From: Cliona cf. orientalis
Lineage: Eukaryota > Porifera > Demospongiae > Clionaida > Clionaidae
Direction of reading: 5' to 3'
Assembly (NCBI GenBank): GCA_963930775.1
Contig: OZ005697.1
Location: 9,012,292-9,076,291 of the forward strand
Length of the DNA: 64,000 nucleotides
Shown: positions 39,701 through 64,000 of the stretch, piece by piece
Position numbering within the stretch: position 1 is the stretch's first letter
Layout of the letters: every line of letters begins with the position of its first letter
Position numbers and translations under genes: made by a program
The notes under the pieces: model-generated
Told to the model about the DNA's origin: nothing
Databases searched by the model: none
What the model saw: the letters and a program-made list of their open reading frames with translations, nothing else

Positions 39701-41692
39701 ACCTAACCTACCCAAATCACAGAATTTTAAAATTTCAGCACAAAAGCACAACAGTTTCCAACACTGCATGGGCTTATAGCCTACCTTCTACTTCACAAAC
39801 CCCAAAAATTTGTACCTACCAAATGCACAGTCGGCTATTCTGTTGCCAGGACAACGGTGAAATAATAGAAGACACAAAAGCTTGTACATATAATGTAAGA
39901 GTCAGAGACTACTTGATATGCTCAAAGTGAGGAAGCACGTAAGAAATTTGTACATGTGCATGTACTGTACATGTACATGTAAATTGCATGTACATGTACA
40001 TGTACACAGATGAGTCCCAGGCCCATGCAGCGTACGTATACACAAAGATGAGTATACATAACAGGGGTTGGACCGCAACAGTACAAATAGCTATAAGCAA
40101 CTCTATGTATATATATCTGCTCGCGTATGCCGTGATAAGTGCACATGCTATAATATAGTGAGCTGCAGTAAAGTTATACAGTTCGATAATCCTGGCATGC
40201 GCATGCTTGGTCCAGTAGCCTCGTCCCCAAGTTTTTCTCCATTACACACAGAAAAAAATGATGCTTTTCTGCAATTGACTGGGAGTGGTCTAGGGATTGG
40301 GCTACACGTACGTCGCAGCTGAGCTGTAGCAGAGCTACAAATAATCATGTATAATTATGTACCAACTGATGTCCATTTTGATACTGTAGAGTGAGTCTTA
40401 TGGGTTTCAAAAACATTTTACCATTCTAGTTAGTTTTAATGGCGTACTATTACTACAGCAAATTTCTTTGGTTAAAGCCCCAGTTTTGATGTCCACAATT
40501 GCATGTCTATATGTACGACGTATAGCACAAAGAAGACTACAATAACGGCCTGCAGTTTATTGAATGCAGCTGCACCTCTGTATGTTATAATCGTTATACA
40601 GCTGGTCAGTCACCCAGCCTAGCTGCCTGGCCCGGCCCGCATGGCTACAAAAACACTACAAAACTACAAAGGAGTTTTGTTACTTTTAGCCACAGTGTGA
40701 ATTGATACAATTTCTAGCCATCACTCCTACATATACCACTACACATGGTGGCTTAGAGAGAGAGAATATATAGCCTTGATGGAGAGGTTAGGGGAAGCTG
40801 ACAGTGAGAGAGAGGTGAGGGAGGAGAGAGGGAAATTGTCAAGAGCTACTCAATCCAGCTCCTTTTGAATACCTGTGGTGAGTATGGTAGACTGTGTGGG
40901 GAAGCTTTGGGGTGAGCTGTGGCCAAGGTCAAAGGAGCTCAAATTAGCTTCCACCTGAGACAGCGCACTGGTTCAGCAGAAGACCACAAGTGGTTATTAG
41001 ATTAAACACCAGTTTGTTTGCCCACCTAACAGTGCAGTTGAGAGGTGCAGGGAAGTGGGGTGTTCACATTATCATAAATAATGACGGTAATGGGCACAGG
41101 GAGGGGCAAGGGAGTGTTTGCATGCCTAGGGTTAGAGTACTAATGCAGCAACACTGCAATAAGTGAGTTTGGTTGGCTCATCTACTGTAGATTTGTGAGG
41201 TGTACAGTGTTTCAATAGTGTTAGCAGAGAAAGGAATTCGGAGATAATTAAAAGGGGGAATTAGGTGCCAATAAGTAGAGTAGAATGCTCTCTGCAAATT
41301 TAATACAGAATAATATTAATTTTGGCAATAGTAGGAAGCTGGGCTGATGAGGAGGGAGGGAGGGAGACTAGGTGCTAACAAATGGGTGATTTAGAGTAGA
41401 ATGCTCTGTACATAATGATTGAGCCAGTCAAAGAGGAGAACTGAATGTGAGTGTTAAATCTCTCATGAAAGCTGCACAAATTGATGGTCTATGCCAGTGC
41501 AGAAAAATCAGTTTTGATCACCCACAGGATTAATGGTCACCCCACAGCTAGTTTTAACCTACCAGCTCTGCCTTATAGTAGTATGTTCCAGCTGTTCCAT
41601 GTAAGATTTCATCAACCTGACCTGGTCCACACCTTGTTGGGATATTAAACTGTACTAGCATAAACTGGCTGTGCCTTTGGTGTTTGTACCAG
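36721..41692. other. gene-poor stretch
   Basis: No recognised gene. A plus-strand frame at 37073-37393 begins with a hydrophobic, signal-like stretch and has several Cys, but it has no start context, splice support or homology I can name. At 37545-37655 the motif GGCAATA(C/T)TCCGG occurs twice around ACCAGAT/TCTGGACC. A TACATG palindrome cluster is at 39950-40007. Confidence 0.5.
39950..40007. repeat. TACATG/CATGTA palindromic cluster
   Basis: Reiterated TACATG units form overlapping palindromes (ATGTACATGTACATG). The same hexamer is conspicuous across all non-coding parts of the window. Confidence 0.8.
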
Positions 41693-41780
41693 GGGAAACT
41701 GGGCTATGGCTACTACACTGTGGCTAAATATCTACAGGAAGGTGTGGCAGTATATTATATGCTAGCTGACACATTAATGG
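41693..41780 (+). CDS. possible isolated coding exon, unrecognised
   Basis: It is bounded by a good acceptor (TTTGTACCAG) and donor (GGTAAGA). One frame is open through the 88 bp and reads GKLGYGYYTVAKYLQEGVAV and onward, with protein-like composition and no simple repeat. No neighbouring exon was found, and the product is unknown. It may be chance. Confidence 0.2.
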
Positions 41781-42733
41781 GTAAGAATGCTTCTAAAAAT
41801 TGATAATCTTGATGATCCTAATAGAGCAGGTGACTATAGTGCATGGGAGTCCTATACCCAGCAACTAACTAAAGCAAGGCTCTCATACAGCAAAAAGACA
41901 ATATGAACATGATGTTCACAATGGAAATAAAAGCTCTATGCCTGCAGTGCTCATTATGAGAGAGGAATTTCCATGGTAGCATTCGTTAGCAGAAAGCATT
42001 ACTCGTTTAGCAGATATTCAGATAATGAGTATGCCTTCGCAAAAGGTGCACCGGTGTAATACTACAATACATGGGTGATACTGGAGCTGCAAAACACGAG
42101 TTCCAACAAATTAAAGTGAACCTGAAAAGCACTTACTTAGTTATACGAACCAGACAGACTAGAGACAGTTGATCGATCAAACGATTGGAGTCATATAGCC
42201 GGCCCAGCCGGAGCTAGAAGACAGAGGCAGCACTGCCACACACACACACACACGATTGATTGCATGATGATAATGATAATGAACTATATGCATGACCACA
42301 TGGCTGGACATAATGGAGAATTGAGTGCACCAGATCCCACATGTAAATATATACGCCGCCATAAGTGCACCAGAGCCCCCACTATAATAATATTATGCAA
42401 TTGAGCTAGAAGCTTTTCAACGAATGAAAGAGCTATAATTATGGCAACTGTGACAATAGACGTATACAGTTTCTGTGCTACTGTAGATTCTGGGATGCCC
42501 ACACTATGATAATATCATGATGACCAATACTCTATAGATCTTTAATGGTGCTGATACGCGATACTCTTGTATCAGTAGGGGCACTTTCTTTTGCTCAATA
42601 AATGTGGACAAATTGAAGCGTTCCTCACCCCCTCTTCTCATGAAACACAAACAATTAGCCATTGATCTCTGGAATGTGCAATTCCAGAAACTTACAAAGT
42701 ATGCTCCAGTAATTATAAAGAGGGAAGGAGTGG

Positions 42734-42776
<43 letters not shown>

Positions 42777-45700
42777 GAAATGTGTGGGTGGTGGAAGTGG
42801 GAGGGCAGAAAAAGACACAGAGATCAGCTGTTGCATGATCCTGGGAATGCACACTAGTTACCCTGGATGATGCAATTATGGCCTAATAGCTAATGCAGCA
42901 AAGCAACACCACAAAGAGTGCAAATGGCAAACAATCAAAACCACCAAACTATTGATGTAGCTCAATCGAGCGGGGAAGGGGTGGCGATCGAAAATCACGG
43001 CAGAACATTTAGCATTAATTTTTATGGACACTAAATAGCTAAGTAGGGTGGTTGCTCTTCGGCCATATGTCAAATACTGTTCCTCTCTCACGACAAATCA
43101 CTTACTTTGCTGTACCCTCGACAAACAAGCTGTTGTACCAGTAGCCAGGGACTTACACTATGATGTAACGATACGCCTACACATTTACGCATGCAGTCTG
43201 ATACGTATGTATGTATGTATGTACTTAGGTTAGGTAAAAGCTTGTGCATCACGAAGATCGCTTTGATGCCGAGCTCTATGAAATCGTGAAACTGCATAAT
43301 TCGATATGTTTGTTGCGTGCTTCCTAGTTAAACTTTCCCATGAAATAACTACAACAGTGCTGATCATCGTAATAAGCTTGCACAAAACACTTTGCTGTGG
43401 TCATGGATCACGAAATATTATCACTTCAAAGTTGACATTATTATAATGCATCACTACATCCGTTACACAAGTTAACGTCATAATATGTATACCTCATTCT
43501 CAGGCTTCTATTCCCGGTAATTCTATGTTCCACATCATTGTGCAAAATCAGAGCCAACTGTAGGAGGCAAACCCTTTAATTTTCCATCACATGACCACTG
43601 CAATAGAATGCAATGCAACGCCACGTATGCTCAGCAATGCTTGAATGCTTGCATGCACTTCCTGGATTGAGGCCTAATAATTACCAGGGTCTTAACCGTG
43701 GAATGGATTGTTATTGAGTACACCTTTCATGTGCATGTTTCCGCATTGAATACTTGCATCGACCAGAGCAAACAGAACTCCTCTATCGTGCAGAGCGAAA
43801 GGATAGGATAGGGTAAACAACCACAACAGAAAAGCTGTGGTGCTCTCGAGCTAATTGCCTCATAAAAAATACAGCAATGTAGCTTCGTACCGACCAACCT
43901 GCCTATGGGCAAATTATACTTTGTGAAAAATGCAGCAATTCCCAGATCCTGCACCGCTGAATGTTCATAAATGGTAATCAAGCCATATGCACTAAGGAAG
44001 CGGTTTGGAAGGCTATTCCATACCCATCTCATATTGGTCAATCAAATCATAAGTAGGTTAGCAAGAGGGGCACACACATCACGGAAACTAATTAAAAAAA
44101 GCAGCTGCTCTAAAATTTTATACTCAGACCATCAAATGCAAGATGTGTACATGATGTACAGGGTCAATTATAAGGAAATTAATTAGTAAGGGGCATACCC
44201 TATGCAGGGTATCATGAAAGCAAATTGATAGCAGCTGCATAAATACATATCAAAATTCCTAATGTCACCACTATCAAAATTTGTTCTAATCGAACAAAAA
44301 CCCACCAAACTTAACATTGATACTACTCCTCTTCTGCACACAGAAGACTACTAAAAGACACATTCATACACTCTACGGCCATTTTCGATTTGACTTAAAA
44401 TCAATACTGCCAAAGTGCATCACCATGATCATCATTTCTCGCCTCCCCCTCCCCCCCCCCCCCCCCCCACACACACGTACACATACACTACATCATATAT
44501 TGAGCCTCAGATCATAGTAGCTAGTTCACGTCCTGGCATTAAATATGATTCAAGGGTGTCCCTATTACTATATTATGGTGAAAAAATTTTCACTCTTTAA
44601 CTACCTACATATCACAGAGGTTTAATCAAATCATTATAATAACACTCATAAATTAAGAGATACAGCAGAATAGAAATAGAATGGTTGAAAGAAACATAAC
44701 CACTCCAGAAATAATTTCTTGCCAAACTTTTCAACTATATATTCAGCAGCTGCACGATTGCAATCTTCAACCAATCTTTTGAAAACTGCACCAGCAGCAC
44801 TGCACATGCATGCACCGCCATTCTACAGGTGCTCACTCACTATAATTCTCCATTGTGATAAGTCTCCCTTCTATAGACTGGCCTTTGAGATGGGGTAAAG
44901 AGATTCCCAAACCACTAAAAGAGGCACCCTTCCTCATGCAGGGGTGGTTTTGTTCCTACAATATTATTGTTCAGATCAATCATAGCGTCCTGATTAAAGG
45001 AGTTCACCTCGTTATATTCCAGTCTGAGTGGGGTGTCCTAGCCGCTCTTTCTCAATAGGGATGCAGAAAACAGTTCCATGACAATCCTTCCTCTCTGCCT
45101 ATTCATAGGGTGAATCGGGGCTTCCTTTCCGAGCTTTCAACAGATTCCTTTATCACTGATAGCACCACCGTCTTTCTCTCTCTCTCTCTCTCTCTCTGCG
45201 TCAGTCAGCCAACTCCCATGTATGTCGACCATCGCAGATTGAGTTAAGGTGATGGATGGAAAGCCCACAGCAGTCGTGCTGGATAGTATGCCTTCCCGGA
45301 AGAGATGAGTCAGGTGACAGGGCTGCACCGGACTGCAAATTAGTTGCAGGTGCACTCGCTGCTTATGCAGACTGTTGTCGCTTGTGCAATCTGAAAGTTA
45401 AGTTAGATAAAGTTGATATGCAAAATTAAGATGACAGTTGTAGTGTATATTATTATCAAAAGGTTCATCTATAATCGATCCCAAATTATTTTATCATCCA
45501 GTTCAACTCCTTAAGCTATGAGACCAAAGGTATAGTACACGCTACCAGATGGATGCAAAAAGTGATCTTTCCTCCCCACACCCTACCCGGCCCTCATTTC
45601 TCTTTCTTTGACTCACCATAATCATAATCTTCAAGCTCCATGATGATAAACCACAGGTGATCGATGATTGGTTATATACACCAAACACCGAAACAGTTTA

Positions 45701-48700
45701 ACAACTGTGTAGACATGTAATTGGTTGCAGCTGTCCTGCCAACATGGGGAGGGGGGTCCTCTTCCGAAAAGACACACTACCCAGCACTCGCATACTGCGG
45801 CCGGATTGGTCGACGAATAGCCAGCCAGCACTACGATCAGCGATAATTCATAAACAAATTCTTCCTCCAAAAACAGTGAGAAACGTCGTGCATTCTGAAA
45901 CTCAAATTCCACTGTACTTTAGATATACATATTTCCAAAACTGAGGAAAAGAGATAATTAGGTGACAAACATAGTCCATAGTGATAAATACAGCCTCCTT
46001 GTTTATCCCAGCTCCTGCAGGCTTCTCTGGAAAGGCTGATCGAGGGGGCAGGAGGGAGGGAGGGAGGGGCTGGGACGAGCAAGGATATGATACATGCATG
46101 TAACAGATATATATAGTCAGTAGTGCCACCCAGGTAGCTATAATAATATATAATATACAGGCATAATAATATTATATAATATACAAGCATACACACGAGA
46201 GATCAGTAAACCTAAGTATTCCCAAAATATGAAACAATCTTTGATAACAAATTAAAAACGATGCTAAGGTGGACCCTGGCATACTAGCTAACTAACTGTT
46301 GTGCAAATTCTAAAGGAATTTCCTTTTCAAGATTATTCCAAAACTAAACTGAATTTAGTTTGCAGTATGCAGCACTGCATCCATGGACTTATAAAGGTAC
46401 ACAAACCTAATCGGCCGATCTCGTATGTATATGCACAACGTTATCATAGCTATGGATGGCCGTTTCCTCGTAGGTGACTTGCTTCATGTAAACACTGCAG
46501 TACGCAAGCATCACTATACTAATATTATTATTACAGTGAAATGGATACTGACAAAAAAAGTGGCAGCGGCTGCAAAATATCTTACCTACTCTCCGTACTC
46601 CGACCACAGTCAGCTAAAAATAGACCACCAGCAAAGCGTCCACTATAATATTATTATTACAGTGTAGCCTTCCTGCTCTGCCACACTTAATTATCATAAC
46701 GCCACGCTGCGCCACGCCGCGCCGCACCACGCAGCACTGCACTGCACGGTGTTCTTAGTTCAGAACAGCTGTACATGGACGGGGCAACCACACACCACGG
46801 CACCTGTGTTCTCTCTCCTCAAGAGTTCCTTCCAGGTACATACATTGCCCTGCAAGAGTGACCGCTTCCTCATACAAACATGTCGGCCACCCCCCAGCCC
46901 CAGTTCCACAAGCAGCCACATGCAGGTGTATGGTCATACAACAATGCATATCTATGCTGTGACAGTTATTAGATATTATTACATGTTATTACGGTGACTG
47001 TAAAGCTTTGAAAATGCCACCGCATAATGATACGAACATAATATCTACTTGACAATTCCTGCAAGTCAAGGCTGCAGCACAATCCCAGGTGGCACATGCC
47101 ACATGTATTGCTGCAGTAAAGCTTTAAATTACCGTACAAAAAGGACACTGATGTTGAAGGTAGCTAGTGCTGACATTCCGGCTACTGAATGGAATATTAA
47201 ATGCACATGAACGATTGTCGAAAAAGTAAGCCATATAGTACACTAGGGTATATATCACACCAGTTCATCTCCACTGTGTAATAATATACACATATCATTC
47301 AATCGCATACATACAGTTATGGTACGATAGTTACCTGTGCTATAATTATGGCAGCGATGGTATGATAGCGTATCGTTGGTATACCTATATATGCTATGGC
47401 AAGTGATATTGAATTTCCTTTCATCTGCAAGTCACTTTACTGGAAGTTTTCTCTGTTGGTGAAGAGGAACTGACTATTGTCTGAGTGAATACTGATTCAA
47501 TTCAGCTAGTGCCCGGTTTATCGACCATGCAGCCGGCCAACCAGGAAGGCCTCCATGATGGTCCAATGGCTGGCTCTGAAGCACTGGCACGGGCTGCAAA
47601 CTTAAGAGGAATGCACTGAGCACTGGACGAATGTCATAACTTAAGTGACACGTCTTAGTTTGGAAACTTTAGAGTAGCTAGTTATGGAAGGGTCTTGTGT
47701 CCTGTCTAAAATTGTACATGTATGCACCACCTCCCTGCCTTGATGTCATGCAATGAGAGTGAGTGAGTGAGAGAGAGATAGACACAGAGAGAGAGAGTGA
47801 GAGAGACAGACACATAGAGAGAGAGAGAGTGAGAGAGAGAGAGAGATAGACACACAGAGGGAAAGAGAGAGAGAGAGAGAGAGAGTGAGTTGGGGCTGGG
47901 TGAACTACATTCTATGTAGGCCAACACTGCTGTTGCATTGGAACTAGATCCACAAGCTGGCAGCTGCTCTCTGTGTGTGATCAACAGAAAGGTGAGCTGA
48001 CATAACTCAATAGGCCAGTGCATAGGTCACCTACTTCACCATGGCTGAATACATGAAGCCCGATTCTGTATCTAAACTTTTACCATGAGTCAGCCACCGT
48101 ACGATTTATATTGTTCAAGCTGCTACATTCTCAATGTACAGCAGATCGTTCTGTAAAGACTTGGGTACTGTAACACCGTGCAAATCAATTCGCTAGGGGC
48201 TAGGCTAGGCTAGCTAGCTACTTCAAATGGTATTATTATTGTACTGTGACTCACCAACTTCTGATAGAGACTGTGACCATGAAAGATACTTCATCCACAA
48301 TGGTATCCATCCACACTCAGTTCTGTCCTTGAACCAGCCACAGGCTAGCCAGCAGTAAAACCAGGTGATGAGTTCGTAGCTGCATCACGTCAGTACATCT
48401 TCCGACTTCAATTCAATGCGACGATATGTAATAGTCGGTCATCACTGTATGCAGTGCAGTTTCTTCAGTGAAATTATGCTGCATTGGCACACTCTGTTGG
48501 CAGCTGCAGCAAAATTTAGAGCGAGCACGAGAGAAAGCAGTGCTCATTGTAGACGAAGAGCCGCCTTTTTCACTTGAAGCAACTCGTATCCACATCGCAG
48601 GGGTCCATCCTACCAGCGTTTCTTATGTGGTCAAACTCAGCGAGCATGCCGGTTGCAATTTCCCCACAGAAGTGTACAATTTTATCTGGCTTCGGTTTAC

Positions 48701-50426
48701 CGCACTGTACTGATAGATACAGCACACATGCAATAATACAGTATTTTCTGCGGTATACTCGACCACCACTATAGTATAGTACTGCGCACAGCATATAGAT
48801 CGCAAAAAATGGTACCAACCACACTGTATTATATATTGATACAATTTTTTACACTTCACTGCACTTTGCTCTTCTGTGTGTTTGTGTATGTGGCAATAAT
48901 GACTGTTCATGGAGGCATGCCCTCCCCACATCCTTGTGAAATACCAAGTAATTGCCAAGTTAAGCATGCCAAACTTAGGAGTTCAAACATCCTCCCGATC
49001 CCGCGGCCATAGAATACACTCCAACACACTCGCTCAGGATCAAACATATATGGCTGGGCAAGTGGCATGCCAGCTAGCTTCTCTTATGACATCATTCAAA
49101 AATCTGGCAGCATTTCTACAATTTTAGGCATTCATTCGACGATAAGTGATATGCATTTCTTTATCCGGCCAAACGTCATAGCGATACTATAATTATTACA
49201 CATGCACATCGTTTGAGGAGGTATGCACTGTTTACAGGCCTGGCATTCCAAGTCATTCCTACAGTTGACCATCAAGTGGTTCATATCCTTCTTTGGTGAA
49301 GATGTCACAAATTAGGAGACGATCGCTAAAGCACGCATAATATTATGCAAGCCTCAATCATGCAATCAACAATTACAGGCTGCATGTCAGCTAGCCGGAA
49401 ATAATTCGTACTATATCTGGCATCCCACTCCAATTACCAGAAGAACTTCCATGCATTTCTGGAATGGATTGTATGTTTTAAATGAGTTAGTAATATTATA
49501 CCTACCCAATAATTATTGCTTTTAGCTAGCTAGAGCTAGCCGTGTACATTAGCTACAAAGTTTAGAGTAATTAAGATGGATACCTCACAATTATTATACT
49601 ATCACTGGTGGTTAGTGCTGCAGGTATCAACACATGAAATTTTGACTTTTTAAGTGCCATTGTAGTAGCCTCCTATACACTCTTAGATCTTATTTATTAA
49701 GATGATCCATGGGGGTGACAGTAAATTAGTAATTTTATGCATGCACTGTTACTTTAATATCATAGTATAATTAATAATCATCGATATCGGCAACAACCAG
49801 CTATGTCATCATCATGATAGCGATTGCACAACCTATAGCCACACAACGCCTGGTGTGTTGTTCCTGCCCTCCCAATGAGACTTCATGCTCGGTCAATTGC
49901 TGCATTGTTAACCGCTAAAGCTCATATTTCAGCCAGACAACTACGTATATATCACTGTAAATAGCTGTAAGCCATTACGGTCAAAGCATAGCTAGAGCTA
50001 GCCAGCTAGATGGATGGATGGATGGAGATGGAACGTAATACACATTTTTGGCAATACGTGAAAACAAAAATCAAGTGATTTGTAACTGGTAACTTGTGTC
50101 GACAAATGATCGCCCAATCGGAAGAAAGAGATCTTAAGCTGTTGAACAAACTGTGAGCTAAGGAGGGTAATGGAGGTTGGAGGTGGGTTACGGTTTGTGG
50201 GCTATTGTCAGGTGAGCAGAAGCAAACAGATCGATCGATTAAAGAGTGATATCAGATTCACGGGAGGATAAGGAGGATGATAAGTTGGGACATCTTCAAA
50301 GGTCACAAGGTCAAGATAAGGAGAGAGAGGAGTGGTACGAAACTTAATAACGGATGAAACATTATTTTGTGTGGGGCGTAAAACAAGGATAAAAATTCAC
50401 TCACTCAGCGGTCTCTCTCTCTCTCA

Positions 50427-50463
<37 letters not shown>

Positions 50464-50611
50464 ACCATACAATATTACAATTATTAATATCATCATCATT
50501 AAATTTAAGAGACTTACTTCATATTACAGGAACTTGGAATGAATATATACACATCACAAGCAGATTGAAGATTGTATAACAACATTTAAAAAAAAATCAC
50601 AACTTGCAGCA
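41781..50611. other. gene-poor stretch with simple repeats
   Basis: No recognised gene. Contents: (GA)n at 42736-42772, a degraded dispersed GGACACC-type repeat at about 44845-45060, an 18-base C-run at 44451-44468, a CT tract at 45175-45198, a GA-rich tract at 47757-47892, and a CT tract at 50410-50459. Frames at 43727-44041 (-) and 48468-48713 (+) are non-repetitive but unidentified. Confidence 0.5.
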
Positions 50612-63981
<13,370 letters not shown>

Positions 63982-64000
63982 CTAAAGCAAAAAGGCTACA

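Noticed and set aside
43727..44041. Minus-strand frame with MRWVWNSLPNRFLSA, reminiscent of the tail of LINE reverse transcriptases
   Set aside because: The match is only a few residues, with no RT motifs upstream.

Overview
This is eukaryotic, metazoan-type DNA. Coding sequence is split into short exons with GT-AG introns, non-coding DNA is AT-rich and full of CT/GA and CA microsatellites, and the proteins recognised are animal-type housekeeping proteins. A compact invertebrate genome, probably a sponge, fits best: intergenic gaps are about 110-250 bp in the gene cluster, a uricase is retained, and there is a large bacterial-looking membrane protein. The sponge assignment is inference, not proof.

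Layout. 1-59 may hold the first codons of a minus-strand gene leaving the window. 60-14,980 is gene-poor, with microsatellites, one clear MITE-like element and dispersed repeats. 14,980-15,310 is CpG-rich and promoter-like. 15,659-36,504 is a dense block of six genes in strictly alternating orientation, each rebuilt here exon by exon with consistent phases: HMCES (-), a TMTC-family O-mannosyltransferase (+), uricase UOX with a peroxisomal SKL tail (-), a coiled-coil protein resembling centriolar MPHOSPH9 (+), PPIL3 (-), and a large multi-pass membrane protein of unknown function (+). 36,505-50,611 is gene-poor. From 50,612 to the right edge lie the C-terminal exons of mitochondrial GTPase ERAL1 (-), separated by 3.5-4.3 kb introns. 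One of these introns holds a sideroflexin-like exon on the opposite strand.

Organisation. The six genes form three head-to-head pairs with ATG-to-ATG gaps of 117, 187 and 112 bp, joined by convergent 3' ends 169 and 252 bp apart. The shared promoters carry recognisable sites: a perfect NRF1 palindrome between HMCES and TMTC, an RFX X-box-like site plus an ETS-like site between UOX and the MPHOSPH9-like gene, and a CCAAT box between PPIL3 and the membrane protein. The X-box fits a ciliary or centriolar job for the MPHOSPH9-like gene.

Most unusual features: one minisatellite family occupying three introns of two neighbouring plus-strand genes, with hairpin inversions at both ends of the longest array; a 50-bp tandem duplication of a 3' splice site; an initiator exon contributing only ATG in PPIL3; CT microsatellites acting as polypyrimidine tracts of splice acceptors; and MITE-like elements with TACCGTAG termini. 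No CRISPR, operon, tRNA or rRNA was seen.
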